This document shows, in pieces, positions 18,989 to 29,523 of a stretch of 64,000 bases of DNA. The DNA is from Methylocapsa acidiphila B2 (GTDB lineage Bacteria; Pseudomonadota; Alphaproteobacteria; Rhizobiales; Beijerinckiaceae): the NCBI RefSeq assembly GCF_000427445.1, contig NZ_KE386496.1, positions 310,001 through 374,000 on the forward strand, written 5' to 3'. The notes beneath the pieces are model-generated. The model saw only the letters and a list, made by a program, of their open reading frames with translations. It had not been told where the DNA came from and made no database searches. The first letter of the stretch is position 1. Each line of letters opens with the position of its first letter. The translations under genes were made by a program, and so were the position numbers.

Positions 18989-19888
18989 TCAGGCGGGCGG
19001 CTGCGCGCGATGCGCCTCGGAGGCGCCATTGTGGAGGCGCGCCCAGATCTTCCGTTTCACGAGATAGAGCAGCGCGGCGAAGACCGCGAGATAGACGAGG
19101 ACGCGAAAGCCGATGCGCTTGCGCTCGACGAGCTTGGGCTCCGCCGCCCACATCAGGAAGGCCGAGATGTCCTTTGCGTATTGCTGCACCGTCTTCGGCG
19201 CGCCGTCCGCATAATCCACCGCGCCGTCGCTCAACGGATTGGGCATGGCGATCTTATGGCCGGGGAAATATTCGTCCCAGTTCGGATCCTTATCGTTCGT
19301 GTAGCCGGTCAGGAGGGCGTAAATATAGTCGACGCCGCGCTCCTGATATTGAATGAACGGATCGAGGAGAAAGAGCGGAAAGCCGCGCTCATAGGTCCGG
19401 GCCTTGGCGAGCAAGGACATGTCGGGCGGGACCGCCCCAAAGGCGGCGCGGGCGGTTTGTTCGTTGGGAAAGGCCCAGGGGAAATAGTCCGAGAGCCGAC
19501 CCGGACGCTCGAACATTTCGCCGGCGTCATTGGGCCCATCCTTGATCTTATAGGCTTCGGCGATCGCTCTGGCCTCCGCCTCCGTCAGGTTCGGTCCGTC
19601 AGGGGACATGAGGTCGCGGAAGGCGACCATCTTCAGCGAATGGCAATTGGAGCAGACCTCGCGATAGACCTTGAGGCCGCGTTGAAGCTGGGCTGGATCA
19701 TATTTGCCGAAAGGTCCGGCGAAGCTCCAAACCTGCCTCGCGGGAATGTCTATGGCGAGCGCGTGAGGCCCCTGCGCGCCGCTTGGCGTCTCCGACGCTC
19801 CGGCGGCGAAAGCGCTTCCTGTCGAAGCCGCTGAGGCCAGGAGTATAGCCAGGCCCAAGGCGCGCCCGAACAAGCTGCAATGGCTCAT
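18989..19888 (-). CDS. petC: Cytochrome c1 of the bc1 complex
   Basis: Cytochrome c1 passes electrons from the Rieske centre to soluble cytochrome c. The 299-residue precursor has a signal peptide (LGLAILLASAASTGSAFA), the heme c attachment site Cys79-Ser-Asn-Cys82-His83, the likely axial-Met region IAMPNPLSD, and a C-terminal anchor helix (VLVYLAVFAALLYLV) followed by basic residues. It is a separate c1 gene, not the fused b-c1 fbcH gene of some relatives. It is the third gene of petABC, 63 bp after petB. Confidence 0.95.
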   Translation of the reverse strand: MSHCSLFGRALGLAILLASAASTGSAFAAGASETPSGAQGPHALAIDIPARQVWSFAGPFGKYDPAQLQRGLKVYREVCSNCHSLKMVAFRDLMSPDGPNLTEAEARAIAEAYKIKDGPNDAGEMFERPGRLSDYFPWAFPNEQTARAAFGAVPPDMSLLAKARTYERGFPLFLLDPFIQYQERGVDYIYALLTGYTNDKDPNWDEYFPGHKIAMPNPLSDGAVDYADGAPKTVQQYAKDISAFLMWAAEPKLVERKRIGFRVLVYLAVFAALLYLVKRKIWARLHNGASEAHRAQPPA

Positions 19889-19951
19889 GAACTCGTTCCC
19901 TGTGAGACTTGGCTTTGGGAGATCTCGGCGGCGGAGTTTTTCGCGGCTACT

Positions 19952-21217
19952 CTACTGGCCGGGCATTTGGGTGGCCTTGGCGGGTAGAACTTGCGCCTGT
20001 GGCCCTAGCACCGAATCCGCGATCGTCGCCGGCAAGGGCTGCGGCCTCTCGATGAGGCCGAGCAGCGGCAGGATGACCAGGAAATGGACGAAATAATAGA
20101 TCGTCAGGAGCCGGGCGGCCAGCACATAGCCGCCCTCCGGCGGCTGCGAGCCGACATAGCCGAGGAGCAAGGCGCAGGCGACAAAGATCCAGAAGAAAAT
20201 TCGGTAGAGCGGCCGATAGGCGGCGGATTTCACCCGCGACGTGTCGAGCCAGGGCAGGAAGGCGATGATCAACACCGCGGAGAACATGGCCGCCGCCCCG
20301 CCGATCTTCGAGGGGATTGAGCGGAGGATCGCGTAAAACGGCAAATAATACCATTCCGGCACGATATGAACCGGCGTCTGCAATGGGTTCGCCTCGATGT
20401 AATTATCGGCGTCGCCGAGATAGTTCGGCACATAGAAGACGAACCAGCCGTAAAAGATCAGGAAGCAGGCGAGCGCGAAACCGTCCTTGACCGTGAAATA
20501 GGGATGGAAGGGCAAGGTGTCCTTGCCGCTCTTCGGCTCGATGCCGGCCGGATTATTAGAGCCCGGCACGTGAAGCGCCCAAATATGCAGGACGACCACG
20601 CCCGCGATCATGAAGGGCAGCAGATAATGCAGCGCGAAGAAGCGATTGAGCGTCGCGCTGTCGACCGCATAGCCGCCCCAGAGCCAGGTCGTGACATAAT
20701 CGCCGACGAAAGGGATCGCGGAAAACAGGCTGGTGATGACGGTTGCGCCCCAGAAGCTCATCTGTCCCCAGGGCAGGACGTAGCCGAGAAAGGCGGTCGC
20801 GATCGAAAGCAGAAAGATGACGACGCCGAGGAGCCACAAGACTTCGCGCGGGGCCTTGTAAGATCCGTAATAGAGCCCGCGGAACATGTGAATGTAGAGC
20901 GCCAGGAAGAACATCGACGCGCCGTTGGCGTGCATATAGCGAAAGAGCCAGCCGTAATTCACGTCGCGCATGATATGCTCGATCGACGCGAAAGCCAGAC
21001 GCGCGTCCGGCGTATAGTGCATGGCGAGCACGACGCCGGTGACGATCTGCGCCGCCAACATGAAGGAGAGGATGCCGCCGAAGGTCCACCAATAGTTCAG
21101 ATTGCGCGGGTTGGGGAAGACGACGAACGAAGAATGGAGGAGGCCGAGAATAGGCAGCCGGCTTTCCAGCCAGCGGGCGGCCGCGCTCTTCGGGACGTAG
21201 GTCGGATGTCCGCTCAT
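19952..21217 (-). CDS. petB: Cytochrome b of the bc1 complex
   Basis: The membrane core of ubiquinol-cytochrome c reductase, carrying hemes bL and bH and both quinone sites. The 421-residue protein has eight hydrophobic helices, the heme-ligand regions [20 protein letters not shown] and [20 protein letters not shown], and the Qo-site motif PEWY in [17 protein letters not shown]. The start [11 protein letters not shown] at 21217 was chosen over an upstream in-frame codon. It lies between petA and petC on the same strand. Confidence 0.97.
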   Translation of the reverse strand: MSGHPTYVPKSAAARWLESRLPILGLLHSSFVVFPNPRNLNYWWTFGGILSFMLAAQIVTGVVLAMHYTPDARLAFASIEHIMRDVNYGWLFRYMHANGASMFFLALYIHMFRGLYYGSYKAPREVLWLLGVVIFLLSIATAFLGYVLPWGQMSFWGATVITSLFSAIPFVGDYVTTWLWGGYAVDSATLNRFFALHYLLPFMIAGVVVLHIWALHVPGSNNPAGIEPKSGKDTLPFHPYFTVKDGFALACFLIFYGWFVFYVPNYLGDADNYIEANPLQTPVHIVPEWYYLPFYAILRSIPSKIGGAAAMFSAVLIIAFLPWLDTSRVKSAAYRPLYRIFFWIFVACALLLGYVGSQPPEGGYVLAARLLTIYYFVHFLVILPLLGLIERPQPLPATIADSVLGPQAQVLPAKATQMPGQ

Positions 21218-21273
21218 GCTCTCGTCTCTGTTCGGGGACTTGGGTTCGGCGCATCCGGCGCGCGCCGGCAAGG

Positions 21274-21804
21274 CTAACCTATCTTGACTTTGGCGTCGCC
21301 ATCAAAGGCGTAAGGCGGGACCGCGAGATTTTTGGGCGCGGGACCCTGGCGGATGCGCCCGGACGCGTCGTAGACGGAACCATGGCAAGGGCAGAAATAG
21401 CCGCCCTGGAAGGGTCCGTCATTGCCGAGCGGCACGCAGCCGAGATGTGTGCAAATGCCGATGACGATGAGCCATTCCGGCTTTTGCGTCCGCGATTGAT
21501 CCGTCGCGGGATCGGGCAGTTCGTCGATCGGAACCGCGCGGGCGGCCTCGATTTCTGCCTGCGTCCGATGCGAGATGAAAACCGGTTTGCCTCGCCACTT
21601 GATTGTGACGATTTGGCCTTCGGCGATATTGCCGATGTCGACCTCTGTCGAGGCGGCGGCCAAGGTCGTCGCGTCGGGATTCATTTGGTCGATCAGCGGC
21701 CAGACCGCCGCTCCCGCCCCCACGACGCCGACCGCGCCGGTTGCAATGAACAGGAAGTCCCTCCGGGTCGGGGTCGGCTCGTCCGCGGTCGCGCTGGCTT
21801 CCAT
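21274..21804 (-). CDS. petA: Rieske iron-sulfur subunit of the bc1 complex
   Basis: A 176-residue protein with a twin-arginine signal and membrane anchor ([19 protein letters not shown]), so it is exported folded by Tat and stays anchored. The 2Fe-2S cluster ligands are Cys118 and His120 (CTHLGC) and Cys138 and His141 (CPCHGS); Cys123 and Cys140 form the stabilising disulfide. It takes the first electron from ubiquinol at the Qo site. First gene of petABC; a divergent promoter region separates it from trmL. Confidence 0.97.
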   Translation of the reverse strand: MEASATADEPTPTRRDFLFIATGAVGVVGAGAAVWPLIDQMNPDATTLAAASTEVDIGNIAEGQIVTIKWRGKPVFISHRTQAEIEAARAVPIDELPDPATDQSRTQKPEWLIVIGICTHLGCVPLGNDGPFQGGYFCPCHGSVYDASGRIRQGPAPKNLAVPPYAFDGDAKVKIG

Positions 21805-22000
21805 TCATTCCTCGTATCGGGGCACCTCACGAGGCTAACGACCTATTCAAGCGCCGTAAAAGAATCAATAGGTTTAATGCCGCACTGCAAAGCTTGCCCC
21901 TGTTCCGGCTTCAGGATTTGCCGGCGCGGATGAATTCTTCCAGTGAAATGTGACAGTTCTTCCCGAACGCTTTCGATTCTCCCATCCAAACTGCCGAGAC

Positions 22001-22492
22001 ATGTCCACCGTCGAAATCGAGCCCCCGCTGACGATCGCGCTTTTCCAACCAGACATCCCGCAAAACGCCGGGACGATCTTGCGCATGTGCGCCTGCCTCG
22101 GGCTCGGCGCGGCGATCATTGAGCCTGCCGGATTTCCTGTGAGCGACCGGCATTTCCGCCGCGCCGGCATGGACTATCTGGCCCATGTCGATATCGCCCG
22201 GCATTCGTCCTGGAGCGCTTTCGAGGCATGGCGGAGGGCGCGCGGCGCGCGGCTTCTCGTCCTCTCGACCAAGGCGAGCGTTCCCTATACGGACTTTATT
22301 TATGCGCCCGGAGACATCTTGCTTCTCGGCCGGGAGTCGGCGGGCGCGCCGGAGGCGGTTCACGCCGCTGCGGATGCGCGCCTTCTCATCCCGTTGCGAG
22401 CGCCGATGCGCTCGCTCAATGTCGCCGTCGCCGCGGCCATGGCGGCGGGCGAAGCCGTAAGGCAAATCCGCTTGGGCGTCGCTGGCGGCTGA
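22001..22492 (+). CDS. trmL: tRNA (cytidine/uridine-34-2'-O)-methyltransferase
   Basis: A 163-residue SPOUT methyltransferase. The compact size and motifs (PDIPQNAGTILRMCACLG, LLLGRESAGAP, and the knot region LIPLRAPMRSLNVAVAAAM) match TrmL/YibK, which methylates the wobble ribose of certain leucine tRNAs. ATG 22001 (MSTVEIEPP) is preferred over an upstream in-frame ATG at 21950. It is divergent from petA. Two more tRNA wobble-modifying enzymes, QueA and Tgt, lie elsewhere in this window. Confidence 0.92.
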   Translation: MSTVEIEPPLTIALFQPDIPQNAGTILRMCACLGLGAAIIEPAGFPVSDRHFRRAGMDYLAHVDIARHSSWSAFEAWRRARGARLLVLSTKASVPYTDFIYAPGDILLLGRESAGAPEAVHAAADARLLIPLRAPMRSLNVAVAAAMAAGEAVRQIRLGVAGG

Positions 22493-22591
22493 GGCGTCCG
22501 TCTCTTCGAGCTCCGCCCAAAGGGTGTGAATTCCCACCCTATAGGGCGTTCGCGCGCTCTAGCCTCTCGTCAATGCCGAGAGGAGGGCGTC

Positions 22592-23275
22592 ATGCCTGAT
22601 TTCCAGAATCGTTTGAATGGGTTTCTTCAAGTCGTCGTCAATCTCGTCAAGGTCGCTGTGGCGGTTGTTCTCGGGGCGGTCGTCATCGGCGTCGCCGCGA
22701 CGGATTTCAAGTCGATTACCGCCGCGTCGCAGCAAATCCTCGCGAAGGCGAGCGACGCCAGGGAACTCGATTTCGCCGGGTTCAAGCTGAGCCTCAGCGA
22801 AAGCACGGTGACGGAAGCGCTGGCGCAATATGCCGCCGATCCGAGCAAGATCTCTCCGGAAGTGACGCAAGCCATCCGGGATCTCCGCCCAGATGAGTTC
22901 GCGCGCTTGATGGATGTCGGCCAGCTCGACGGCCTGTGCCGCTACCAGAATCCGAGCGCGCGCATGCTCGGAGACGTCGCCCTCGATTACGACCTCGCCG
23001 CGAAGGGGCTGACCTGGATCGGCGACAGCCCCGACACATTTGCGAGCGTCGAGGCTTATCTCGCTGAGAAGGCGGCGGAGGGTATGCCTAGTCCCAACGG
23101 ACGCCCAATTTCCTGCTACCAAATGACGCTGACCGATCTCGGCCGCAATGTGAAGACGGGCCTGGTTCAGTCCTTCAAGAAAGCGTTCGACCCGACGGAC
23201 GGGTGGAGCGCGCCGTCGCCGTCGGCACCGGCGGCGCAAGGCTCGTTGCAAAAACAAAGTTTGGCGCAGAAATAG
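22592..23275 (+). CDS. Membrane-anchored protein of unknown function
   Basis: A 227-residue protein with an N-terminal membrane helix ([21 protein letters not shown]) and a helical soluble part with no signature I recognise. A very strong ribosome-binding site (GAGGAGGG) precedes the ATG at 22592, so the gene is probably expressed. Two Cys residues (GLCRYQ and ISCYQM) could pair if the domain is periplasmic. It lies between trmL and hemF; the 112-bp gap to hemF makes co-transcription possible. The C-terminal 20 residues are low complexity. Confidence 0.7.
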   Translation: MPDFQNRLNGFLQVVVNLVKVAVAVVLGAVVIGVAATDFKSITAASQQILAKASDARELDFAGFKLSLSESTVTEALAQYAADPSKISPEVTQAIRDLRPDEFARLMDVGQLDGLCRYQNPSARMLGDVALDYDLAAKGLTWIGDSPDTFASVEAYLAEKAAEGMPSPNGRPISCYQMTLTDLGRNVKTGLVQSFKKAFDPTDGWSAPSPSAPAAQGSLQKQSLAQK

Positions 23276-23387
23276 AGCGAGCCGCGCATCCGGCGCGATT
23301 GATTTGCCGCAAAGGGGATCTTCGGCTAACGGCCTATGCAATCGTCAAAAGCCGAACGAAGCATCAACCCCTGCGGATAAAGCGCCA

Positions 23388-24299
23388 ATGTTGGACCGCG
23401 AAATTCATGATCGACGCAAGAGTGAGGCGCGCGCCTGGTTCGAGACGCTGCAAGAGAAGATCGTCGCGGCCTGCGAGCTTCTAGAATCCGAGGCTCCGGG
23501 GCCCTTCGCCAAGCCGGATATGCCGGCGGGGCGTTTCGAAATAAAGCCTTGGCAAAGAACGCAGGACACCGGCGCCGATGGCGGCGGAGGGCGCGGAGCG
23601 CATCTCGCGGGCCGGGTCTTCGAGAAAATGGCGGTCCACACGTCGACGGTCTTCGGCGCCTTTCCGCCGGATTTCGCGAAGCAGATTCCGGGGGCGGAGA
23701 CAGACCCGCGGTTCTGGGCCTCGGGGATTTCGCTCATCGCCCATCCCTGGAACCCGAATGTTCCGACCGTCCATATGAACACGCGCTTCATCGAGACGAG
23801 CAAGGCCTGGTTCGCGGGCGGCGCCGATTTGACGCCGGTGCTCGACCGTCGAAGAGTCCAGAGCGACCCGGACGCGGTGGATTTCCATGCCGCCATGAAA
23901 CAGGCCTGCGTCGGCTCAGAGGCCGTGGCCGATTATGCGCGCTACAAGCAGTGGTGCGATGAGTATTTCTTCTTGAAGCATCGCAATGAGCCGCGCGGGA
24001 TCGGCGGCATATTCTACGATTACCGCGATTGCCCGCGGGGCGATGACGCCGTCTTCGAGGCTAATTTCGCCTTCACCCGAAATGTCGGACTGAGCTTTCT
24101 TTCGATCTATCCCGAGATCGTTCGGCGTAATTTCGGCCTGAGCTTCACGCCGGCGGATCGCGAGGAGCAGCTCATTCGTCGCGGCCGATATGTCGAGTTC
24201 AACCTGCTCTATGATCGCGGCACGATTTTCGGCTTGAAGACCGGCGGCAATGTCGAGACGATCTTGTCCTCCATGCCGCCGCTCGTGATGTGGCCCTGA
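23388..24299 (+). CDS. hemF: Oxygen-dependent coproporphyrinogen III oxidase
   Basis: HemF converts coproporphyrinogen III to protoporphyrinogen IX with oxygen in heme synthesis. The 303-residue protein contains the family stretches [45 protein letters not shown] and GIGGIFYDY, and ends in [16 protein letters not shown]. The ATG at 23388 was chosen because upstream in-frame sequence does not resemble the family. Heme made here would serve the neighbouring cytochrome bc1 and SdhC, though the genes are not in one operon. Confidence 0.96.
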   Translation: MLDREIHDRRKSEARAWFETLQEKIVAACELLESEAPGPFAKPDMPAGRFEIKPWQRTQDTGADGGGGRGAHLAGRVFEKMAVHTSTVFGAFPPDFAKQIPGAETDPRFWASGISLIAHPWNPNVPTVHMNTRFIETSKAWFAGGADLTPVLDRRRVQSDPDAVDFHAAMKQACVGSEAVADYARYKQWCDEYFFLKHRNEPRGIGGIFYDYRDCPRGDDAVFEANFAFTRNVGLSFLSIYPEIVRRNFGLSFTPADREEQLIRRGRYVEFNLLYDRGTIFGLKTGGNVETILSSMPPLVMWP

Positions 24300-24312
24300 G
24301 CTTCGCTTGGGT

Positions 24313-25041
24313 TCAGACGACGGCCGCCGCTGCGGCATAGCCCTCGGGAGCCGTGAGCGGCATTGCGGCGAGCGTCGCGAGATTGGAAGCGAAGCTTTTA
24401 TTTTCGGGGCGAATGTTGAAGCCGTCCTGCGTCGCCTCAATTGAAAAATCTCTCAGATGGTTCGCGATTCCGAGCCCGAGCGCCTTCAGAACAGCCTCTT
24501 TGGCGGTCCAGATCCGATAAAAGCCAGCCCGCCGCGCGGGTTGCGCGAGGCCGGCCAGAAAGCGATGCTCGTCGACGCTGAAGAAGGACCGGGCGAGATC
24601 GAGCTCCTCCACCTTGTCCCGCATCAGCTCGATGTCGACGCCGATCTGACGATCGGAGATGCCGATCAGGGCGAAGGCGCCGGAATGCGATACGTTGAAA
24701 TGCGGCGCCGGATCTCCCGCCAGACGCGGCTTGCCGAATTCGCCCGTAACGAAGGAAATATCCTTGGGCGCGCGTCCGGTCGCCGCGCCGAGCAGGCTGC
24801 GCAAGGCGGCGCGGGCCGAGAGAAAGCGACTGTGGTCCTCGGCGCGAAAAAAGCGATTGGCGCGCTTGATCTCTTCTTCTGAGAGCGCGCAGGCGAGGGC
24901 GCTATCGAGCCCGGCCGTGTCCGCGCGGCTGAGAAGCCAGAGTTCCGCCTGAAGGCCCTTGGCCGGGAGCCTTCGCAAATCGAGGCCTGCTTCGCTAAGA
25001 GGGCCAGTTGGACTTAGATCTTCGGCTTTCCGCTTTGGCAT
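24313..25041 (-). CDS. 4'-Phosphopantetheinyl transferase (Sfp type)
   Basis: Transfers phosphopantetheine from CoA to a Ser of carrier proteins of fatty acid, polyketide or peptide synthases. The 242-residue length fits the Sfp class, and the magnesium motif GVDIE (Asp136, Glu138) and [12 protein letters not shown] are intact. No synthase gene lies nearby, so the partner cannot be read from context. It ends 14 bp from the convergent hemF and starts 82 bp from the divergent pyrD. Confidence 0.9.
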   Translation of the reverse strand: MPKRKAEDLSPTGPLSEAGLDLRRLPAKGLQAELWLLSRADTAGLDSALACALSEEEIKRANRFFRAEDHSRFLSARAALRSLLGAATGRAPKDISFVTGEFGKPRLAGDPAPHFNVSHSGAFALIGISDRQIGVDIELMRDKVEELDLARSFFSVDEHRFLAGLAQPARRAGFYRIWTAKEAVLKALGLGIANHLRDFSIEATQDGFNIRPENKSFASNLATLAAMPLTAPEGYAAAAAVV

Positions 25042-25123
25042 TCGCGCAGATTATTTCATGGCGTCGCGACGGAATAGGGCTATTCCTGGCGCGCGAGAGC
25101 TTCGAGAAAATTCGCCGGTAAAA

Positions 25124-26251
25124 ATGATTGATCCGCGCCAAAGCGCCGCGCAGCTTTTCAATGCGCTTATTCGGCCGATTCTGTTTCGGTTCGATCCTGA
25201 AACCGCGCATGCGCTCGCCATCAAGGCCTTGGCGAATTTTCCCCTGCCTCGCCCGCAGCCCGACGATCCGCGCCTCGCGGTCCGCGCCTTCGGTCTCGAT
25301 TTTCCCAATCCGATCGGGCTCGCTGCGGGGTTCGACAAGAATGGCGAGGTTGTCGACGCCATCTTGCGTCTCGGCTTCGGCTTCGCCGAGGTTGGAACGA
25401 TTACGCCCCTACCGCAGCCCGGCAATCCCCGGCCCCGCCTTTTCCGGCTAACCCGCGACGCCGCCGTGATCAATCGCTTCGGCTTCAATAGCGAGGGGCG
25501 CGCGGCCGTGCACGCGCGCCTCGCCAGGCGAGCGTCCCGACGGGGCCTTGTCGGCGTGAACATCGGCGCCAATAAGGACGCGAGCGACCGCACGGCGGAT
25601 TACATCCGCGGAATCGAGGCTTTCGCTGATCTAGCGAGCTATTTCACGATCAATATTTCCTCGCCCAATACGCCGGGCCTTCGCGATTTGCAGGCGCGAG
25701 ACGCGCTTGACGATCTGCTCGCCCGCGCGCTCGCGGCGCGCGACGCCGCAGCTGAAAAATTCGGACGCAGACCCGTCCTGGTGAAGATCGCGCCGGACCT
25801 GTCGCTTTCGGAGCTGGACGCGATCGTCGCTTGCGCGCGAGCGCGGCGGATCGATGGGCTGATCGTCTCCAACACGACGATCGCGCGGCCGAGGACCCTG
25901 ATCGAAACCCGTCTCGCACGCGAATCGGGCGGACTGTCGGGCCGGCCTTTGTTCGAGGTCTCGACCCGAATGCTGGCCGCCGCCTATCAGCGGGTCGAGG
26001 GCCAGTTCCCCTTGATCGGGGTCGGCGGCGTCGATAGCCCCGAGACGGCGCTCGCCAAGATCGAGGCGGGGGCGAGCGTCGTTCAGCTTTATTCCGCGCT
26101 GGTGTTCAAGGGCCCGGAGCTTCCGAGGCGAATCAAGCGCGGCCTTCTCAGCCTCATGGCGCAAAAATCCTATCCGCGGCTCGCCGACGCGATCGGGGTC
26201 GCGGCCTCGGATTGGGCCTCTGGAAAAGTTTCGGCCGATAAGACGAGATAG
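25124..26251 (+). CDS. pyrD: Dihydroorotate dehydrogenase, quinone-dependent (class 2)
   Basis: Oxidises dihydroorotate to orotate in pyrimidine synthesis and reduces membrane quinone. The N-terminal amphipathic helix ([19 protein letters not shown]), [19 protein letters not shown]-like [25 protein letters not shown], the active-site [12 protein letters not shown] and [19 protein letters not shown] are all class 2 features. The ATG at 25124 is preferred over an open upstream frame. Its last 82 bp overlap, on the opposite strand, the end of the MATE gene. Confidence 0.95.
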   Translation: MIDPRQSAAQLFNALIRPILFRFDPETAHALAIKALANFPLPRPQPDDPRLAVRAFGLDFPNPIGLAAGFDKNGEVVDAILRLGFGFAEVGTITPLPQPGNPRPRLFRLTRDAAVINRFGFNSEGRAAVHARLARRASRRGLVGVNIGANKDASDRTADYIRGIEAFADLASYFTINISSPNTPGLRDLQARDALDDLLARALAARDAAAEKFGRRPVLVKIAPDLSLSELDAIVACARARRIDGLIVSNTTIARPRTLIETRLARESGGLSGRPLFEVSTRMLAAAYQRVEGQFPLIGVGGVDSPETALAKIEAGASVVQLYSALVFKGPELPRRIKRGLLSLMAQKSYPRLADAIGVAASDWASGKVSADKTR

Positions 26252-27552
26252 CGCCGCCATTGGGTTAGGCCGCGCGCGACGAGAAATACGAGCAGAGCCG
26301 TCCAAAGGCCGGCGTTGCCGAAGGGTCGCGCGAGATAAAAGCAGGCTATGTAAAGGCCGAGCGAGATCAGCATCATGTTGCGCATGTCGCGCGTCCAGGT
26401 CGCGCCGATAAACACGCCGTCGAATTCGAAGGCGGCTGCGCCGGCGAGCGGCGTCAAAGCGGCGAAGGGTAGAAATTCGCGGGCATAGCCGCGGACGTCG
26501 GGGTTGGTCGTCAGAAAGTCGATGAAGGCTCCGCCGGCCGCGAGCGCGGCGGACGAGACGAAGGCGGCGAAGGCGAGACACCAGATCATGGTCAGGCGCA
26601 CGGCCTTGCGGAACCCTTCGCCGTCGCGCGCGCCGACCGATTGGCCGCAGAGCTGCTCGGCCGCCGTGGCGAAGCCGCTGAGAAAATAGGCCGATGCCAG
26701 GAAGAGGTTGAGAAGAATGGAATTGGCGGCGAGCCTTACGTCGCCGCCGCGCGCGCTTTGGCCCGCGAAAAAGGCGAAGGCGAAAACCAGCGCCGCCGTA
26801 CGGAGCATGATGTCGAAATTGACCTCGAACATTCGCGCGAGCTTGGCGCGCTCGAGCACGCGCGCGAGAGGCACCGACCAAGGATCGCCGAACAGACGCC
26901 GCAGGACGAGAAGGCTCGCGACCGCGCCCAAAAGTTCGGAGGCCAGCGTGCCGATCGCTGAGCCGCGCACGCCGAGATCGAAGCCGTAGACGAGGGCGAC
27001 ATTGAAGGCGATGTTGATGAGATTGACGAAGATCTGCAGAAACAGCGCCTCGTCCGCTCGGCCGCGTCCCGTGATTGCGCCGAGAGCGACATAATTGACG
27101 AGAACGAAGGGCGCGGACCAGATTCTTATGTCGAAATAGAGCCGCGCTGCCTGCGTGACCTCGGGGCTGGCGTCGAGCGCCGTGAAGCCGATGAAGGCGA
27201 TCGCGGACTGAAGACAGATCAGGACAATCCCGACGCCGAGGCCGACGATCAAGGCGCGAGCCAGCGTCGCGCGCTGCTCCGCGTGATCGCCATTGCCATG
27301 GGCTTGCGCGGTGAGCCCCGCGGTTCCCATGCGTAGAAAGCCGAAGCTCCAGAAGATGAAATCGAAAATGACCGCGGCGGCGGCGATCGCGCCGAGAAGA
27401 TAGGCCTGCCCGAGCCGTCCGATGACCGCCGCGTCGGCGATCCCGAGCAATGGGGTCGACAAATGCGCAAGCGTCATCGGCAGCGCGAGGCGCAAAACCC
27501 GGCGGTGATCGACTCGCGCTGGATTGGCCGCGCCGGCCCTCTCGAAGCTCAT
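26170..27552 (-). CDS. MATE family efflux transporter
   Basis: A 460-residue inner-membrane protein with about 12 hydrophobic segments in two halves, as in MATE multidrug/sodium antiporters. The N-terminal [27 protein letters not shown] and the [22 protein letters not shown] loop fit the DinF-like branch. It probably expels cationic compounds in exchange for ions. It lies 13 bp after the small membrane gene on the same strand and overlaps the convergent pyrD by 82 bp at its end. Confidence 0.92.
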   Translation of the reverse strand: MSFERAGAANPARVDHRRVLRLALPMTLAHLSTPLLGIADAAVIGRLGQAYLLGAIAAAAVIFDFIFWSFGFLRMGTAGLTAQAHGNGDHAEQRATLARALIVGLGVGIVLICLQSAIAFIGFTALDASPEVTQAARLYFDIRIWSAPFVLVNYVALGAITGRGRADEALFLQIFVNLINIAFNVALVYGFDLGVRGSAIGTLASELLGAVASLLVLRRLFGDPWSVPLARVLERAKLARMFEVNFDIMLRTAALVFAFAFFAGQSARGGDVRLAANSILLNLFLASAYFLSGFATAAEQLCGQSVGARDGEGFRKAVRLTMIWCLAFAAFVSSAALAAGGAFIDFLTTNPDVRGYAREFLPFAALTPLAGAAAFEFDGVFIGATWTRDMRNMMLISLGLYIACFYLARPFGNAGLWTALLVFLVARGLTQWRRYLVLSAETFPEAQSEAATPIASASRG

Positions 27553-27565
27553 GTTCGGCGGCGTC

Positions 27566-27922
27566 TCAGCGCTCGCCGCGCATGTTCAAGAGCCGCAGGA
27601 CGAACCAGACTGGAACCACGATCGCAGCCCCGACGAGGACATAGTCCAGAACCTCGCGAACGGCGTCGAAGCCGAGCGACCAAATCCTATTGATGAACTG
27701 AGTGAGGCCGCGAAATATGTCGATAGGCCGGATGTCCAGCCACATCAAAAAGGCGCCGACGATCAAGGACACGAAGAAAAGGCGAAGGACGACGCTGCCG
27801 GGCGCGCCGCCGAGAAAGCGCGCGAGCGGAGAGTCGTCGCGCCGCCAAGGCCGCCCTTGCCGATAGGGAGTCTCGCTCCAGCGCGGAGGCGTCTCGGGCG
27901 CGGGCGGGCGGTCGTCGCTCAT
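27566..27922 (-). CDS. Small membrane protein, DUF6460-like
   Basis: A 118-residue protein: a polar, Pro/Arg-rich N-terminus of about 38 residues, then two membrane helices (VVLRLFFVSLIVGAFLMWL and LDYVLVGAAIVVPVWFVLRLL) linked by DIRPIDIFRGLTQFINRIW. This pattern matches a family known to me from Hyphomicrobiales as DUF6460; no function is known. It lies 13 bp upstream of the MATE transporter and is likely co-transcribed with it. Confidence 0.75.
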   Translation of the reverse strand: MSDDRPPAPETPPRWSETPYRQGRPWRRDDSPLARFLGGAPGSVVLRLFFVSLIVGAFLMWLDIRPIDIFRGLTQFINRIWSLGFDAVREVLDYVLVGAAIVVPVWFVLRLLNMRGER

Positions 27923-28055
27923 GCAGAACCTCTGGAAGCTGGTGAAAGGGCAGGGCGCGCCCGTAATTCAATTTGATCTCGGCGCAAGAAACGCGCCTGC
28001 GTTTGAAAAAATCGTCATCGACTGGCCATCGGCCCGAGCGAACGGTTTCCTCGCT

Positions 28056-29258
28056 TCATGTCAACTCGACCGCCAGCGCTGTCGCCTCGCCGCCGCCGAT
28101 GCAAATCGCGGCGGCGCCGCGCTTTAAGCCATATGTCTTCAGCGCCGCCAATAAGGTCGCCACGATTCGCGCGCCCGAGGCTCCGATCGGATGGCCCAGC
28201 GCGCACGCGCCGCCATGGACATTGACCTTTTCATGCGGCAAAGCGAGCTCGCGCATGGCCGCCATGGCGACGACGGCGAAGGCTTCATTGATTTCAAAAA
28301 GATCGACGTCGCGCAAGGCCCAGCCGGTCTTGTCCATCAATTTCCGCAACGCCCCGATCGGCGCCGTGGGGAATTGATCCGGGGCCTGGGCATGGCTCGC
28401 ATGCGCGCGGATGGTCGCGAGCGGCCTGAGGCCGCGTTTTTCCGCTTCCGAGCGGCGCATGAGGACGAGCGCCGTCGCGCCATCCGAGATCGAGCTTGAA
28501 TTCGCGGCGGTGACGGTCCCGCCCTCCTTGAAAGCGGGCTTCAAGGCTGCGATCTTATCGAGCTTAGCCTTGAGCGGCTGTTCGTCATGAAGGATGATTT
28601 TTTCCGCCTTGCCGGCTGGCGCGGCGACCGGCGCGATTTCGTCGATAAAGTTTCCGTCCCGAATCGCCTTCTGCGCCCGCAACAAGGAGGCGGTCGCGTA
28701 GGCGTCCTGCGCCTCGCGGGTGAATTGGAAGGCCTGCGCGCAACTCTCAGCGAAGACGCCCATCAGCGGATGCGCGCCATAGGCGTCTTCTAGCCCGTCG
28801 AGGAACATATGGTCGAGGAGCCTGCCATGTCCCATCCGATAGCCCGCGCGCGTGCGTTCAAGGAGATAGGGCGCGTTGGTCATGCTCTCCATGCCGCCGG
28901 CTACGATCGCCGTCGCGCTTCCGGCCTGGAGAAGATCATGCGCGAGCATGATCGCTTTCATGCCGGAGCCGCACATCTTATTGATGGTCAGGCAGCCGGC
29001 GGCGGCGGGGAGCCCGGCGGCGAGCGCCGCCTGGCGGGCGGGCGCCTGGCCTTGTCCTGCGGTCAAGACGCAACCCAGGATTGCCTCATCGATGTCTTCG
29101 GGGTGGAGGCCCGAGCGTTCGACCGCCGCCGCTATCGCCGCTGCGCCGAGGCGAGGCGCCGCGAGATCCTTGAAATCGCCCTGAAATCCGCCGATCGGGG
29201 TGCGCGCGGCTGAGGCGATGACGATGGGATCTGGTTCGGCAATTCGGGGATTCGGCAT
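28056..29258 (-). CDS. Acetyl-CoA acetyltransferase (thiolase)
   Basis: Condenses two acetyl-CoA to acetoacetyl-CoA or acts in the reverse direction. The 400-residue protein keeps all catalytic residues: nucleophile Cys96 in INKMCGSGMKA, His356 in GGACALGHPIGASG and Cys386 in ICIGGGEA. No reductase or PHB synthase (phaB, phaC) lies next to it, so a role in polyhydroxybutyrate formation or in the ethylmalonyl-CoA pathway is possible but not shown. It stands alone, divergent from gpmA. Confidence 0.93.
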   Translation of the reverse strand: MPNPRIAEPDPIVIASAARTPIGGFQGDFKDLAAPRLGAAAIAAAVERSGLHPEDIDEAILGCVLTAGQGQAPARQAALAAGLPAAAGCLTINKMCGSGMKAIMLAHDLLQAGSATAIVAGGMESMTNAPYLLERTRAGYRMGHGRLLDHMFLDGLEDAYGAHPLMGVFAESCAQAFQFTREAQDAYATASLLRAQKAIRDGNFIDEIAPVAAPAGKAEKIILHDEQPLKAKLDKIAALKPAFKEGGTVTAANSSSISDGATALVLMRRSEAEKRGLRPLATIRAHASHAQAPDQFPTAPIGALRKLMDKTGWALRDVDLFEINEAFAVVAMAAMRELALPHEKVNVHGGACALGHPIGASGARIVATLLAALKTYGLKRGAAAICIGGGEATALAVELT

Positions 29259-29523
29259 TGCGGGGGTTTCGAAGTTTCGGAGCGTCAGTTTGGCGCCATC
29301 GACCGGTTATATAATGCGTCCGCGAGCCTTTGCCGCAAGTCGGCGAGGGTTTCGCGCGGCGGCGAAATGTCCTAGAGCGCTTCCTGACCGACCGAAGTCA
29401 CGCGGTCGATAAGAAATCGCTCTAATTTCAAAAGATTGAGCATATTCTTGTCGATCGGATCGATTCAATCTGACCGGAATGCGCTCCAGCGCTGCATTGA
29501 TTTAATGCCGAAAAGGATGGGAA

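Noticed and set aside
20366-21277. A 303-residue open frame on the plus strand over petB
   Set aside because: It is the complement of cytochrome b and its sequence is rich in Arg/Glu/Asp without any family pattern, as expected of a shadow frame.
22519-22560. Terminator between trmL and the next gene
   Set aside because: AGGGTG and CACCCT could pair around GAATTC, but the stem is short and no T-run follows.
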